Source: Oligoflexia bacterium
GTDB lineage: Bacteria; Bdellovibrionota; Bacteriovoracia; Bacteriovoracales; Bacteriovoracaceae
NCBI GenBank assembly: GCA_015232355.1
Contig: JADFZW010000005.1
Location: 124,001-188,000, forward strand
DNA: 64,000 bases
Reading direction: 5' to 3'
Of this stretch, positions 26,623 through 37,381 are shown one piece after another; position 1 is the stretch's first letter; every line of letters begins with the position of its first letter. The notes under the pieces were generated by a model. The model ran no database searches. It was not told the DNA's origin and worked only from the letters and a program-made list of their open reading frames with translations. The translations under genes and the position numbers were made by a program.

Positions 26623-27327
26623 ATGAGAAGAAGAAAAAATCAAGGTGGTAATAATAATAACTACTATCGAGATGGCCGAGATAACAATAACAGTAGGGAC
26701 AGGGACAAAGACAGAGATAGAGATAGAGATAGAGATAGAGACAAAGATAGAGACAGAGATGCCAATAGAGGTAATGTTAACAGAGATTCCAGAGATTCAA
26801 ACCCAAACTCTGTACCAAATAAAAACAACCCCCAGTTTCAACAGCAACAATTTGAAGAGTACTGTGTAAGAATGGAAAAATTAAGAGACAACTATTTACG
26901 ACTTAGAAAACGATTTTTTGAAAGTTCTCATAAATTTGATTCAGCTCAAAAAAGCAAGGCAGAACAAGAGATTTTTAACGCACTAAAGGGGTTGCGCCGT
27001 TTCGAGGAGTTTATTTCTAAACAGCACAAATACCTGAGCAAAAAAAATATGACAAACTACGCTTTAGATAACACTTATGCAACCTACTTAAAAAATCTTG
27101 ATGATCAATCACAAACGATCGGAACTACAGCTACAACTGGAACTGGAGGACAAAATTCTAGTCAACAGCAACTACAACAGCAACTACAACTACAAAACTT
27201 TTCCTTTAATGATCTCCACTTAATACCAGATCAACTTAATAGACCTAGTTATAAAAATGATAGAGAAGAGAGCTCTGGAAGTATGGAAGATTATCAAAAG
27301 CATAAGATAGAAAAAAAATCAAAGTAG
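26623..27327 (+). CDS. Basic low-complexity protein with Arg-Asp repeat, 234 aa
   Basis: The N-terminus is RRRKNQGG followed by an Asn run and an RD/KD repeat (residues about 24-48) made of GAGATA units. The middle (about 72-145) is a helical, charged domain (YLRLRKRFFESSHKF). The C-terminus is Gln-rich. The RD repeat resembles RNA-associated low-complexity proteins, but no domain is recognised. There is no strong ribosome site. It is divergent from lipA and ends 1 base from the convergent lon gene. Confidence 0.6.
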   Translation: MRRRKNQGGNNNNYYRDGRDNNNSRDRDKDRDRDRDRDRDKDRDRDANRGNVNRDSRDSNPNSVPNKNNPQFQQQQFEEYCVRMEKLRDNYLRLRKRFFESSHKFDSAQKSKAEQEIFNALKGLRRFEEFISKQHKYLSKKNMTNYALDNTYATYLKNLDDQSQTIGTTATTGTGGQNSSQQQLQQQLQLQNFSFNDLHLIPDQLNRPSYKNDREESSGSMEDYQKHKIEKKSK

Positions 27328-27328
27328 A

Positions 27329-29857
27329 TTAACTGTTCTCTGGGAACGCTGGCGTCGGGGACGAACAAACTTTATTAGCAATATGATCTGCACCCTTCTC
27401 ATTACTATCTCGACTAGTTCCACTATCACGATCATTTTCACTATCGCTTGTGTCCTCAACCAACGGATTAGAAACAACTTTGAGTCCGGCCGATTTCATA
27501 AACTCCTCTGGACGCTGAAGCTTTAGGGCCAATCTCAAAACTTGATCTGTACTAATCACTGGAAAAATATCCAAGTCTGATTTAATCTCATCTTCTATTT
27601 GATGTAGATCTTTTTTATTCTTATCAGGAATAATTACCACTTTAAGTCCAGCATACTTAGCGGCCAAAATCTTTTCTTTCAAACCACCAATTGGTAGCAC
27701 TCGTCCTCTTAAAGTAATCTCTCCAGTCATCGCTACATCTTGCCTTACAGGAATGTTGGCAATGGCAGAGGTAAGTGCTGTTGCTAAAGTAATACCAGCA
27801 GAGGGCCCATCTTTTGGAGTTGCTCCCTCTGGAATGTGCACATGAATATCATTTTTATTATACCAATCATGATCCACACCCAATTGTGAACCAATAGATC
27901 TTACATAACTGATGGCCGCTTTCACTGACTCTTGCATGACTTCACCAAGCTTACCAGTGAATTGAATTTTACCAGTGCCTGGCACTGTTAGCACTTCAAT
28001 ATTTAAAACTTCTCCACCAACTGATGTCCATGCTAAACCATTTGCTAATCCAACTTGTGTTCCTGTCTCTACATCAGTGTGATCATACTTAATTGGACCG
28101 AGATACTTTTCAATCGTCTTTTCTGAGATTTGAAATTTTTTCCCTTTCTCAGTTTTCTTAGTCACAACTTCAGTTGCAACTTTTCTCGACATAGTATTAA
28201 TCAAGCGCTCTAATTCGCGCACTCCTGCTTCTCTACAATAATTGCGAACAATTTTTAAAATTGCTTTGTCGTGAATTCTAAGTCCATAATCTGTTAATCC
28301 ATTAGACTCAATAGATTTGGAAATTAAATAGCGTTTAGCTATTTGCAATTTTTCAGAGGGAGTGTAGCCAGCAATTTGGATGATTTCCATACGATCCCTT
28401 AAAGGAACAGGAATCGCACCCATATCATTAGCAGTCATTACAAAAACTACTTTAGAGAGATCATAATCTACTTCCAGATAGTGATCATTGAAGTGTTTGT
28501 TTTGTTCAGGATCCAAAACTTCCAACATCGCTGATGCTGGATCTCCTCTGAAATCACTTCCCATTTTATCGATCTCATCAAAAAGGAGCACCGGATTTCC
28601 CTTTCCCACTTTTTTCAGTGCCTGAATTACTTTGCCAGGTAATGCTCCTACATAAGTTCTTCTATGCCCTCTAATCTCTGCCTCATCTCTAATACCACCG
28701 AGAGAAATTCTTACGAATTGGCGTCCCATTGAATCGGCCAAAGATCTCGCGATTGAGGTCTTACCGACTCCTGGGGGACCCACCAAACAAAGAATAGTTC
28801 CCTTACCCTCGTGCTTAATCAGAGATTTGACTGCCAGATACTCGACGATCCTGTCTTTAACATCCATAAGCCCAAAGTGATCTCTTTCTAAGATCTCTCT
28901 GGCACGTTTAACATCATAGTTATCTGTACTGTAATCTTGCCAAGGTAAATTCAACATCCAATCAACATAATTTCTTACTACTGCTGATTCTGCTGACATT
29001 GGAGACATGGATTTTAATTTTTTAATCTCTTTCAAAACTTTTTCTTTTGCTTCTTGAGACATCTTCTTTTCCACAAGACGCTCTTCCATTTCCATGATCT
29101 CGCTCTTCTCATCTTTATTTCCAAGCTCCCTCTGGATGGCGTTCATCTGTTCATTCAGATAATACTCTTTCTGAGACTTTTCCATCTGATTTTTTACTCG
29201 CGTACGAATTCGTCTCTCAACATTTATTATCTCAATTTCCGCTTGCATCTTCTCAAGCAGCAACTGATAACGCTTTTCCAAATTGCTGGCATCTAAGATC
29301 TCTTGTTTTTCTGGAATCTTCATCATTAAGTGAGCAACAATCACATCTGCCAATCTACCTGGATCATTAATGGCCGAAATACTCATCAAAAGTTCAGGAG
29401 GAATTCTTTTGTTTAATTTCACATACTGTTCAAAGACAGTCTTCACACTTCTAATGGATGCTTCTAGATTTAATTGATCGCCTGGTTCATCATGCAATTT
29501 AATTACCTCAGCTGCATATCCATTTTCAGTGGTAAAAAATTCCACCATCTTCGCTCGATATTTTCCTTCGATCAAAACTTTGATGGTATTATCAGGTAGT
29601 CGTAGCATCTGAACAATACTCACTACAGTTCCCACTTCGTAGACATCTTCTTTATCAGGATTTAAGACACTGGGATCCTTCTGAGTTACTAAATACAATT
29701 CGTTGCCATGGTGAGAAGCTTCTTCCAAGGCCGTTATTGATTTTTCTCTCCCAACAAATAAAGGAACCACCATGTGTGGAAATATTATTACATCTCTAAG
29801 TGGTAACAAGGGAAAACGAGTTCCTTGCTCTACCTTCTTATCTTTATCAGACGACAT
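27329..29857 (-). CDS. lon: ATP-dependent protease Lon
   Basis: 842 residues with the family order: an N-terminal substrate domain ([20 protein letters not shown]), a coiled coil, and an AAA+ module with Walker [14 protein letters not shown] and Walker [10 protein letters not shown]. The Ser-Lys protease domain has Ser686 in DGPSAG and the catalytic Lys near 729 in [10 protein letters not shown]. Degrades misfolded and regulatory proteins in the cytoplasm. The last 45 residues are a Ser/Asp-rich tail not usual for Lon. The ribosome site is AGGAGGT. Same strand and order as clpP-clpX, with a 295-bp gap to clpX that could hold its own promoter. Confidence 0.97.
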   Translation of the reverse strand: MSSDKDKKVEQGTRFPLLPLRDVIIFPHMVVPLFVGREKSITALEEASHHGNELYLVTQKDPSVLNPDKEDVYEVGTVVSIVQMLRLPDNTIKVLIEGKYRAKMVEFFTTENGYAAEVIKLHDEPGDQLNLEASIRSVKTVFEQYVKLNKRIPPELLMSISAINDPGRLADVIVAHLMMKIPEKQEILDASNLEKRYQLLLEKMQAEIEIINVERRIRTRVKNQMEKSQKEYYLNEQMNAIQRELGNKDEKSEIMEMEERLVEKKMSQEAKEKVLKEIKKLKSMSPMSAESAVVRNYVDWMLNLPWQDYSTDNYDVKRAREILERDHFGLMDVKDRIVEYLAVKSLIKHEGKGTILCLVGPPGVGKTSIARSLADSMGRQFVRISLGGIRDEAEIRGHRRTYVGALPGKVIQALKKVGKGNPVLLFDEIDKMGSDFRGDPASAMLEVLDPEQNKHFNDHYLEVDYDLSKVVFVMTANDMGAIPVPLRDRMEIIQIAGYTPSEKLQIAKRYLISKSIESNGLTDYGLRIHDKAILKIVRNYCREAGVRELERLINTMSRKVATEVVTKKTEKGKKFQISEKTIEKYLGPIKYDHTDVETGTQVGLANGLAWTSVGGEVLNIEVLTVPGTGKIQFTGKLGEVMQESVKAAISYVRSIGSQLGVDHDWYNKNDIHVHIPEGATPKDGPSAGITLATALTSAIANIPVRQDVAMTGEITLRGRVLPIGGLKEKILAAKYAGLKVVIIPDKNKKDLHQIEDEIKSDLDIFPVISTDQVLRLALKLQRPEEFMKSAGLKVVSNPLVEDTSDSENDRDSGTSRDSNEKGADHIANKVCSSPTPAFPENS

Positions 29858-30152
29858 AGCACCTCCTGCGCTTTTTCATTTTCAAAATAATTTGAATGTA
29901 CAACCTGATCCCAATAATCCTTCGTCCATATTTTTTTTCATTAATGTTCATTAAAAAAAATCCATGGATGATAATGGATAATAATTTAAACCATATTTAA
30001 ACCATATTTAATTAAACCATATATATATAATTGTGGCTTATAATCGATGTGAGGTCAAAAAAAAAGGCCTAGATAAAATTATCCTCTTTATTCTTTATGA
30101 TAAAATAATAAATTTAGTTGATAGAAAAATTTTGATCTGATTTTATGATGAT

Positions 30153-31556
30153 TTAAGAAACATTCTCGATATTTTTGTTTTGATTTTGATTTGAATTCTT
30201 ATCATCATCTGATGAGAGTGATGTAGTGATGGCCGTACTCAATTTTTTACCTTCCAACAGAGTAGGTCTGCCTTCACCTTTAATTGCATCTTCAGTAACT
30301 ATGCACTTATTGATCTTATCATTAGAAGGAATTTCATACATAACATCCAACATGGTTTGCTCTAATATAGCTCGAAGTCCTCTAGCTCCAGTTTTTTTCT
30401 TCAAAGCAATTCTAGCAACTTCTCTTAAAGCAAACTCTTCAAAGACTAATTCAATTCCTTCCATCTCAAAGAGTTTTTTATATTGTTTAGTAACCGCGTT
30501 TTTTGGTTCAGTTAAAATCTTCATTAACGAATTTTCATCTAACTCCTCAAGCAATGCAGTTACAGGAAGGCGACCAATAAATTCAGGAATTAATCCAAAC
30601 TTATTTAAATCCTCTGGTTCAATTCCTCCCAATCTTTCAGTTATACTCTTCTCTGCCTTCATTTCACTCTGAGAACTATTTAGTCCCATTGGTCTTTTAG
30701 AAACTCTTCTTTCAACAATCTTATCAAGCCCAACAAAAGCACCTGCACAGATAAATAAAATGTTTGTAGTATCAACTTGTAAAAATTCTTGATGAGGATG
30801 TTTTCTTCCACCTTTAGGTGGAACAGATGCTACAGTTCCTTCCAACATTTTTAGTAATGCTTGTTGAACTCCTTCTCCCGAAACATCTCTGGTGATTGAC
30901 ATGTTCTCTGATTTTCTTGCGATCTTATCAATCTCATCAATATATACAATTCCTCTCTGTGCGCGCTCAATATCGAAATCACAATTTTGTAATAGATTTA
31001 AAATTATATTCTCTACATCTTCACCCACGTAACCTGCTTCTGTTAAGCAAGTAGCATCTGCAATGGTAAATGGAACATTTAAAAATTTCGCCAATGATTG
31101 AGCAATCAAAGTCTTTCCACTACCAGTTGGTCCTGCCAACATGATATTGGATTTTTGTAATTCAACATCATCATGAGTTGCAGCTGTAGAAGCAGCAGCG
31201 GCCGCACCAGCTGGAGTTTGATTGTTATTATGATGTAATCCCGCTCGCTTTGGTTTTGGTCTCGAATATATTCTTTTATAATGATTATGAACTGCTACAG
31301 AGATAATTTTTTTCGCTCGCTCCTGCCCAATTACATAATTATCCAGGTGAGCTTTTATCTCCATTGGCCGAGGTACTCTCTCAACAGCAACCTTTGCAGA
31401 TGATTTCAGGGAATCTTCGTAGATAATATCATTACAGAGATCAATACACTCATCGCATATGTAGGTGCCTGGACCAGCAATAAGTTTCTTAACCTCTTTT
31501 TGAGATTTCCCACAAAAGTTACAACTTAAAGTTCCATAACCGCTTTTCGTTACCAT
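30153..31556 (-). CDS. clpX: ATP-dependent Clp protease unfoldase ClpX
   Basis: AAA+ unfoldase that feeds ClpP. The zinc-binding domain has Cys12, Cys15, Cys34 and Cys37. Walker A is [11 protein letters not shown] and the Walker B region is [29 protein letters not shown] pore and sensor motifs follow. I chose ATG 31556: AAGGG lies 6 bases upstream of it but directly abuts the earlier ATG at 31562. Two low-complexity additions stand out: a His/Asn/Ala-rich insert at about 105-127 between the zinc domain and Walker A, and a Ser/Asn/Gln tail of about 30 residues. clpP lies 56 bases upstream on the same strand. Confidence 0.97.
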   Translation of the reverse strand: MVTKSGYGTLSCNFCGKSQKEVKKLIAGPGTYICDECIDLCNDIIYEDSLKSSAKVAVERVPRPMEIKAHLDNYVIGQERAKKIISVAVHNHYKRIYSRPKPKRAGLHHNNNQTPAGAAAAASTAATHDDVELQKSNIMLAGPTGSGKTLIAQSLAKFLNVPFTIADATCLTEAGYVGEDVENIILNLLQNCDFDIERAQRGIVYIDEIDKIARKSENMSITRDVSGEGVQQALLKMLEGTVASVPPKGGRKHPHQEFLQVDTTNILFICAGAFVGLDKIVERRVSKRPMGLNSSQSEMKAEKSITERLGGIEPEDLNKFGLIPEFIGRLPVTALLEELDENSLMKILTEPKNAVTKQYKKLFEMEGIELVFEEFALREVARIALKKKTGARGLRAILEQTMLDVMYEIPSNDKINKCIVTEDAIKGEGRPTLLEGKKLSTAITTSLSSDDDKNSNQNQNKNIENVS

Positions 31557-31612
31557 ATACATCCCTTGTGTATAATGTGTGTATAATGTAAAAAAAATCC
31601 AACAATAGTTTA

Positions 31613-32245
31613 CTATTTTTCTCTCTTTTTCTCTATAATAGAATCAATAAGTCCAAATTTAATTGCATCACCTGGCGATAGATAATTATCGCGATCAGTT
31701 GCTGCCTCAACCTCTTCGTATGGTCTACCAGTGTGATGAACCATTATCTCATTTAACTGTCTCTTTAAATCTTGCATCTCTTTCGCTTGAATTTGCACAT
31801 CAGAACAACTTCCTCTAGCTCCACCTAGTGGTTGATGAATCATAATTCTACTGTGAGGTAATGAAAATCGATGGCCCTTCTCACCTGATTGCAGCAGCAA
31901 TGCACCCATCGATGCTGCTAAACCAACACAGTAGGTGTAAACTGGAGGAGAAACCAATTGCATTATATCATAAATACCAAGGCCAGCATAAACTCCACCA
32001 CCAGGACTATTAATATAAAAATGAATTGGCGCCTCTCTATCACTTTGCTCTAAAAATAACATTTGAGCAATTATCAAGTTGGCAACAGTATCATTTACTT
32101 CTGTTCCTAAAAAGACAATTCTATCTATTAATAGACGAGAATATATATCATACTGACGTTCGCCTCTCGCCGTTTGTTCAATCACAATCGGATTTGGAAT
32201 ATAACCACTAATACTTCCATTAACAATTTCCTTTTCTTTATTCAT
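31613..32245 (-). CDS. clpP: ATP-dependent Clp protease proteolytic subunit ClpP
   Basis: Barrel protease. The catalytic triad is Ser112 (AASMGA), His137 (MIHQPLGG) and Asp186 (DRDNYLSP), each 15 residues later than in the E. coli enzyme numbering. I start at ATG 32245 because GGAG lies 6 bases upstream; the longer frame from 32263 lacks a site. No trigger factor gene precedes it. Instead the upstream gene is an unknown 120-residue protein, with a heptamer repeat in between. Confidence 0.97.
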   Translation of the reverse strand: MNKEKEIVNGSISGYIPNPIVIEQTARGERQYDIYSRLLIDRIVFLGTEVNDTVANLIIAQMLFLEQSDREAPIHFYINSPGGGVYAGLGIYDIMQLVSPPVYTYCVGLAASMGALLLQSGEKGHRFSLPHSRIMIHQPLGGARGSCSDVQIQAKEMQDLKRQLNEIMVHHTGRPYEEVEAATDRDNYLSPGDAIKFGLIDSIIEKKREK

Positions 32246-32335
32246 GAAATCTCCAATTAACATTCAAATAATAAAATAATTAATAATAAAATATATTAAC
32301 AATTAATAATATCTTAAGTACCACTCACTCACAAT

Positions 32336-32370
32336 CAGTTATCAGTTATCAGTTATCAGTTATCAGTTAT
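32336..32370. repeat. Five perfect copies of a 7-bp tandem repeat
   Basis: CAGTTAT is repeated five times between clpP and the upstream 120-residue gene. The stop codon of that gene (TGA at 32363-32365, minus strand) lies inside the array. A 7-bp unit is not a multiple of 3, so copy change would alter only the last residues of that protein and the leader length of clpP. Confidence 0.9.
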
Positions 32371-32725
32371 CAAAGTTAATAAGCTTATTAGATGGATTAA
32401 CTCCACTAAATATTTCAAACAAATTATCAATAGAAAATTCTATCGCTTGATCGGCGTATGGTATCCTCACTCCCTCTGATGTAGCAGTAGATGTTGTCAT
32501 GTGATTTTCTGGCCCCATACTATTAAAATTTGATTGTTTTATTGCAATGGCCGACAATCGCATCAACTCTGCACTCTTTTCAAAGAACTGCGCCTCATTA
32601 TTACTATTCAATAATTCTAACAATACAGAGTTTACCATTCTAATCACTCTTATCTGCGCTTCATTTAAGTTTTTTGTATTAATAGAAAAATTCAACATTC
32701 CACCTTGTGATGAATATTTTAACAT
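32363..32725 (-). CDS. Unknown 120-residue protein upstream of clpP
   Basis: The N-terminal half looks like two helices (IRVIRMVNSVLLELLNSN and AQFFEKSAELMRLSAIAIKQ). It ends in an acidic hydrophobic segment (ADQAIEFSIDNLFEIF). It is not secreted. I recognise no family. Its position between a PilZ gene and clpP, all same strand, suggests a housekeeping or regulatory role. GGGAGAAG lies about 8 bases before the ATG. Confidence 0.65.
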   Translation of the reverse strand: MLKYSSQGGMLNFSINTKNLNEAQIRVIRMVNSVLLELLNSNNEAQFFEKSAELMRLSAIAIKQSNFNSMGPENHMTTSTATSEGVRIPYADQAIEFSIDNLFEIFSGVNPSNKLINFDN

Positions 32726-32797
32726 AAACTCTTCTCCCTTAGGATGTATTTTATTCGACCAATGTAAATGCCTAAAGAGCTCAATTATTTATTTAAA

Positions 32798-33280
32798 TTA
32801 TTTATTTAAATGATGAACTCGATGGTCACCTCTGTCAGTTGAAGCATGTTCTGCAAACTTATATATAAACTTAATAAAATATTCCATTGCCTCAAAAGTC
32901 TGAGGAGTTTTGTCAAACTCACATCCAAATTTCAAGTAATTTGTTCCGTCAGCATCTATATACTCTTTACAATATTTCACATTTACAGTGATAGGTATGT
33001 ACGCCTTCTGAGTAAAATAAATTCTAAGATCAGCAACACTTTTTTTCCTCAAGTCCTTATAAATCTCATGACCGGTTTGTGAGTTAATATTTATTGCGAT
33101 CTGAAACAGACATCCTTTTTCAGAAATGTCTACCAATTCAATCGGCAATGTATTGTTATCCTCATCCAAAACAGTGTAAACACCCAAAAAATTTTGAAAC
33201 ACTACTCTTTCAAATTCTCTTCTTCGTTGTTCAATAGTTTCATTACGTTTTTTGGTAAAGTTGATTACTTCATCAGTCAT
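32798..33280 (-). CDS. PilZ-domain protein (likely c-di-GMP receptor)
   Basis: 160 residues that are almost entirely one PilZ domain. The two c-di-GMP contact motifs are present: RxxxR as R21-E-F-E-R25 and DxSxxG as D51-I-S53-E-K-G56. The beta-barrel continues to about residue 145. No output domain is attached, so it probably acts by binding a partner on seeing c-di-GMP. It is the first gene of the same-strand block ending in lon. Confidence 0.85.
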   Translation of the reverse strand: MTDEVINFTKKRNETIEQRRREFERVVFQNFLGVYTVLDEDNNTLPIELVDISEKGCLFQIAININSQTGHEIYKDLRKKSVADLRIYFTQKAYIPITVNVKYCKEYIDADGTNYLKFGCEFDKTPQTFEAMEYFIKFIYKFAEHASTDRGDHRVHHLNK

Positions 33281-33316
33281 CTGCCAACCCCGTATTTATC
33301 GCGTTTTAAAGTTTAT

Positions 33317-33344
33317 GTTTATCGTTTATCGTTTATCGTTTATT
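33317..33344. repeat. Heptamer tandem repeat upstream of the PilZ gene
   Basis: GTTTATC occurs three times perfectly plus a fourth copy with one change (GTTTATT). It lies 36 bases upstream of the PilZ start, in the region expected to hold its promoter or leader. It is a second heptamer array within 1 kb. Confidence 0.8.
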
Positions 33345-33495
33345 AAGATAAAAAAAACTTCTAACATTTATATCAACCTACATATCGACAAGTAATTGAA
33401 GGACTTTAAATATTTATTTGAATTTTTTTTAGAACAGATAATACGTAATAGAATAGGTAGTGCTTGACAAAAACACTCCAGTTCTGGACAGAAAA

Positions 33496-34353
33496 TTAAC
33501 GTTCTAGAACCTTTTGCAGAAAACTATTTAATTCTATTATGTATTTTTCTGGCTTTTGAAAATGAACATTATGAGAACAATGATCGATAAATTTCACATT
33601 AACATTTGAATAGAGCTTTTTAATTTGCTGACCGATGGTAAAATATTTCTCGTCATCTACTCCAAATAAGCATGTAATGGGAAAAAGCATCTGTAACTGC
33701 TTTATCTTTTCATGAAATGAATCAAAACTTGTTACTCCCAGAAGCTTAATTGCTTTATCTAATTCAACGGGATCATTTCTTTGTAATTTATTAATCAGAA
33801 AGTTATTGTAATTTTCATGTTGCTTTAATCCTGCAAACAAAGGTTTTTCATACCAACGCTCTAAAAAATCTTTAAAGGTAGTTTTGTTGATATTCGCAAA
33901 TAACTTGCAATCAGCTTGTTTGCGTTCTTCTCTCTCTTTTTGATCTGTGATACCAAAAGAAGTTGATTCTAAAAAAAGACCTTTGGTTTGTTGATTTGCC
34001 AATGCCAAAGAGATGGCAATTCTGCTACCCATAGAATAGCCAACAAAGACTGGAGCTAAAATACTTTGTTCTCTTATCCACTGCTGAAGAGAATCGATAA
34101 ATTCTTGAGTTTCAATTCTTTGATCACCGATAGGAGAGGAATTGTGTCCAGGAAGGTTTATTAAATATATATTACAGCAATCAACTACGGATGAATCTAA
34201 TTTGCAAGTAATCTCATGCCAATCATGATGAGATCCCATAAAACCATGAAAGAATATAATGTCCAAGGATGTTTTCTTAAATAATTTATCTTGAAACTTG
34301 CACTTGTAACAATAATAGTTAAAAAATTTAAATCTATGTTCTGTGAAATTCAT
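33496..34353 (-). CDS. Alpha/beta hydrolase, MenH-like
   Basis: Motifs in order are FFHGFMGSHHDWHEI (oxyanion loop, the form seen in MenH), FVGYSMGSRIAIS (nucleophile elbow, GxSxG) and IDHCSHNVHFQKP (catalytic His). MenH makes SHCHC in menaquinone synthesis, but no other men gene is nearby and the fold has many substrates, so I keep the name generic. The start is uncertain: ATG 34353 gives a normal-length protein, while TTG 34395 adds 14 residues; neither has a ribosome site. Confidence 0.8.
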   Translation of the reverse strand: MNFTEHRFKFFNYYCYKCKFQDKLFKKTSLDIIFFHGFMGSHHDWHEITCKLDSSVVDCCNIYLINLPGHNSSPIGDQRIETQEFIDSLQQWIREQSILAPVFVGYSMGSRIAISLALANQQTKGLFLESTSFGITDQKEREERKQADCKLFANINKTTFKDFLERWYEKPLFAGLKQHENYNNFLINKLQRNDPVELDKAIKLLGVTSFDSFHEKIKQLQMLFPITCLFGVDDEKYFTIGQQIKKLYSNVNVKFIDHCSHNVHFQKPEKYIIELNSFLQKVLER

Positions 34354-34435
34354 CTGGAAAATATAATTTAGTTTGTTATCATTGGTCAATGTCAATTATC
34401 TCAACCTTTATCAACAAAATAATAGGTTATAAAAA

Positions 34436-37372
34436 ATGATATCACTTTTTAAATTCACTCTTGATAAATTCACTCTTATTCTTACTGCCATTGTTGTTTA
34501 TTGCAGCAACATTGCTCTTTATGCTGAAGGAATCACTCTCAATAACTATTTAACCACGGATAATACAACATACTTTAAGTATAAAACAAATGGCAAACCA
34601 GATTTTCAATATATTATTCCCTTAGAAGAAAAAGAATTACTACTAAATAAAATCTATCCTCTCAGCACTCAATTCGAACAATTATATCGAGAGAGTTTTG
34701 GTTTTGAATTAGATGAATACTCCACTATCGTTATTCCCTCTCAAAATAATCAAATTGCCAATGCATTTGCTACAACTATTCCTCAACACTTAAACGTCTA
34801 TTACTGGGGAGGAGTTTCATTAATAGAAGAGATGTCCGAAAGATCGTGGGTAACAGGACTAATCCAACATGAAGGAGCCCATCTCTATCAATTAAGTGCT
34901 AAGACAGGATTTGCACAATTCACAAAAGATATTTTTGGTAATAACTTCTTTTTTCTATATCCAATAATTCCTATTCCGGTTTTCGTGTATCCAAATATTT
35001 TGTTACCTACCTTCTTACTTGAAGGTAATGCAGTTTTAAATGAATCCATACATGATAATGGCGGTCGACTTTATAGCGGAAAGACTCGTGGGATATTTTA
35101 TGCTCTCTTGAAAGATCAAAAATTAGATGTAATACGGTTGTTAAATAATCATCTCAATTTCCCATTTACAGAGGAAAAATATTTAGTTGGTGCATATTTT
35201 AATCTCTTCTTAGCTCAAAAATTTGGAGTGGAAAAAGTTAATAAATTTTTCTTAGAGCATGGAACTCACTACTTTATTCCTTTAATTATTGATAAGACTT
35301 TTAGTAGACATTTTCAGTCAAGTTTTTACACTTTAGTTGATGAGTTTATTAAATCTTATGAAAAAGAGGCCATAAAGCAAAAAAGAGATGAAAATGATAA
35401 TAATCTACTCAAATCACTTTATAACCACCCTTTAAATGCTGACTCTGATACCATCTACTTTTTAAGCGATGAAGATGGTCGCAGTTATCCTACGCTTAAT
35501 CTTATTGATAAAAAGACTCTCGCTCTCTCAAGAATGGAAATAGATTTGCCTGCAGGCAAGGTATTTAAATATAGCGATGGAAATTATTACTCTGCTACCA
35601 GCAGACAATTATCAACTTCAGAGTACGTCTATGGTCTTTGGGGAGAAAATAAAAAATTCCTTCAAAAATTTCACTCTAAATTTGTAGTAGATTTCATTTC
35701 ACAAAAAGATAAAGATAAAGATAAAGATAAAGATAAAGATCAAGTGCTTTATTTTGATGTAAAAAAATCTTTTGATGAACATCAACTATTTTTAAATGAT
35801 AAGTTGGTAGGGGCCGCAAACTCGATGGCCCTAATGGATCCTAGAGGTAACGGCGATGTCTACTACTTTAAACAAGAAGGAAGTGACAGGACACTCTACA
35901 AAAATCAAACAAAATTAACCTCCTTTAAGGGATACTATTCCAAAATGGTAGAAGTTGATGTTAATGATTCTTGTAATGTCTATTTTATTGCCTCAACTGA
36001 ATTTGGAGAATCACTATTCGTTTATAAAAGCAGTCAAAATAAAATTTTCAGAGTAACCTCATCTGATGTAGTGGATAATGCAAAAGTAGTAGATAAAAAT
36101 CATATTCTAATCTCTGAAATAACCTCTAGTGGATATGAGTACAAAATAGTTAAAAAAATAGCTGATGAACATTTAAAAGAGGAGCAACCGGCATTCTATG
36201 ATTTGAATTTAAAATTAAACTCAAATCTAAATTCTGATTCTAATTCCAACTCCAACTCCAACAATAACAAAGATATCTCCCAATCTCCATACAACTCCTT
36301 TACCTCTCTTCGAATGTCTACATGGGATTATCGTTATTCAAAAAATAATGATGATGATAGCTTACATAAATTAAGCGCTAAATTAGGAGATCCTCTGCAA
36401 AGAAATTTTTTAAATATCTCTGTTGAATTTAAAAATACGATTGGCAGTAGTGATTTTTACTTAACTTATCTAAATGCTATATATCCACTAAACTTTTTTG
36501 TATCATTAGAAAATTTTCACAAATATGGAAGATTTGCTGATCGCCGTTGGAATAGCAAAAATAATTATTATGATTTAGAAGCAGGAATTTCTTATCCAGC
36601 ATATCTGTGGGGTTATTGGAAATTAAATAGTGCTCTTAGTTCCATCTTTCATTCAGATGCCTACTACCCATTTGCACTCTATTTTCTCTTAAAGTTAGAT
36701 AGAAGGATAGCTTTTCCTCTCTCTTTTTCTCCCTATCGCTACTTTAATTTACAATTAGAAAATATCAATGACTATAAAAGAGGAGAGGTAAATATTTTTC
36801 AAAAAAGCCGCTATCGTCGCACCAATATCAGTGAAGAATTTATCTTCGATTTTGGTAAAGAAAGAATTATTGAACAACAGATGGATTATTTTTATAGTGA
36901 TGATTGGGAACTCTATTATGCTCAAAATATTAAATCTAACACTAGCTCACTAACCGATGAAAAAAACAATTATAGCGTAAATAGTGGTGGAATTTCTGGA
37001 AAACTACTTCCTACCATTGAAAGAGATTTTAGACGTTACAGAAATAATTACTCCTTAAGTGCTTTTCGATATGGGATGGGAGGAAAGATGGTAATAAATC
37101 ATGCTGATTATTTTAAAATATTTCCAATTTCTATTCGAAGATCCGCTTTAAGGTTATTTGCAAATTATATAAAATTTCCCTCTCAAGATTATTCAGTCAT
37201 AGTCAAACCACACACATCAGGGTTACGAGATTATGATACTGAAATAGGCACTGGATATCAATGTGAACTATTACTCGCACACATTCAACCAATAAAACTT
37301 TCTTTAGATTATGTCAGTAGTACTCGTGAAACTAATAAATCACTTTTCATAAGTTTATTAGGTGAGTTTTAA
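34436..37372 (+). CDS. Exported HExxH metallopeptidase-like protein with probable outer-membrane barrel
   Basis: 978 residues. A signal peptide of about 31 residues (cut near LYAEG) is followed by a zinc motif HEGAH (His145-His149) and a downstream Glu in LLEGNAV (Glu196), the arrangement of gluzincins. Residues about 330-620 resemble beta-propeller blades (DGRSYPTLNLID, then DPRGNGDVYYF). They carry a (KD)6 insert from the AAAGAT repeat and a Ser/Asn repeat at about 600-615. The last about 330 residues are alternating aromatic beta-strands, and the protein ends LGEF with a terminal Phe, as outer-membrane barrels do. The sum suggests a protease displayed on, or anchored in, the outer membrane. 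Activity is unproven. Confidence 0.7.
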   Translation: MISLFKFTLDKFTLILTAIVVYCSNIALYAEGITLNNYLTTDNTTYFKYKTNGKPDFQYIIPLEEKELLLNKIYPLSTQFEQLYRESFGFELDEYSTIVIPSQNNQIANAFATTIPQHLNVYYWGGVSLIEEMSERSWVTGLIQHEGAHLYQLSAKTGFAQFTKDIFGNNFFFLYPIIPIPVFVYPNILLPTFLLEGNAVLNESIHDNGGRLYSGKTRGIFYALLKDQKLDVIRLLNNHLNFPFTEEKYLVGAYFNLFLAQKFGVEKVNKFFLEHGTHYFIPLIIDKTFSRHFQSSFYTLVDEFIKSYEKEAIKQKRDENDNNLLKSLYNHPLNADSDTIYFLSDEDGRSYPTLNLIDKKTLALSRMEIDLPAGKVFKYSDGNYYSATSRQLSTSEYVYGLWGENKKFLQKFHSKFVVDFISQKDKDKDKDKDKDQVLYFDVKKSFDEHQLFLNDKLVGAANSMALMDPRGNGDVYYFKQEGSDRTLYKNQTKLTSFKGYYSKMVEVDVNDSCNVYFIASTEFGESLFVYKSSQNKIFRVTSSDVVDNAKVVDKNHILISEITSSGYEYKIVKKIADEHLKEEQPAFYDLNLKLNSNLNSDSNSNSNSNNNKDISQSPYNSFTSLRMSTWDYRYSKNNDDDSLHKLSAKLGDPLQRNFLNISVEFKNTIGSSDFYLTYLNAIYPLNFFVSLENFHKYGRFADRRWNSKNNYYDLEAGISYPAYLWGYWKLNSALSSIFHSDAYYPFALYFLLKLDRRIAFPLSFSPYRYFNLQLENINDYKRGEVNIFQKSRYRRTNISEEFIFDFGKERIIEQQMDYFYSDDWELYYAQNIKSNTSSLTDEKNNYSVNSGGISGKLLPTIERDFRRYRNNYSLSAFRYGMGGKMVINHADYFKIFPISIRRSALRLFANYIKFPSQDYSVIVKPHTSGLRDYDTEIGTGYQCELLLAHIQPIKLSLDYVSSTRETNKSLFISLLGEF
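35705..35740 (+). repeat. Six perfect AAAGAT units in frame
   Basis: Encodes a Lys-Asp run inside the propeller-like section of the HEGAH protein. A 6-bp unit keeps the frame whatever the copy number. Confidence 0.9.
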
Positions 37373-37381
37373 ATTTTTAAA

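Noticed and set aside
26700..26760. RD repeat protein as a true RNA-binding RD/RE domain
   Set aside because: The run comes from a simple GAGATA DNA repeat and no RNA-binding fold is visible, so no function is assigned.
30057..30083. Weak hairpin plus nine T (minus strand) after clpX
   Set aside because: The stem is only GATAA/TTATC and is separated from the T-run by six bases, and it lies about 70 bases past the stop. Not convincing as a terminator.
30226..30672. 148-codon plus-strand frame opposite clpX
   Set aside because: Overlaps the highly conserved C-terminal half of ClpX and has no ribosome site.
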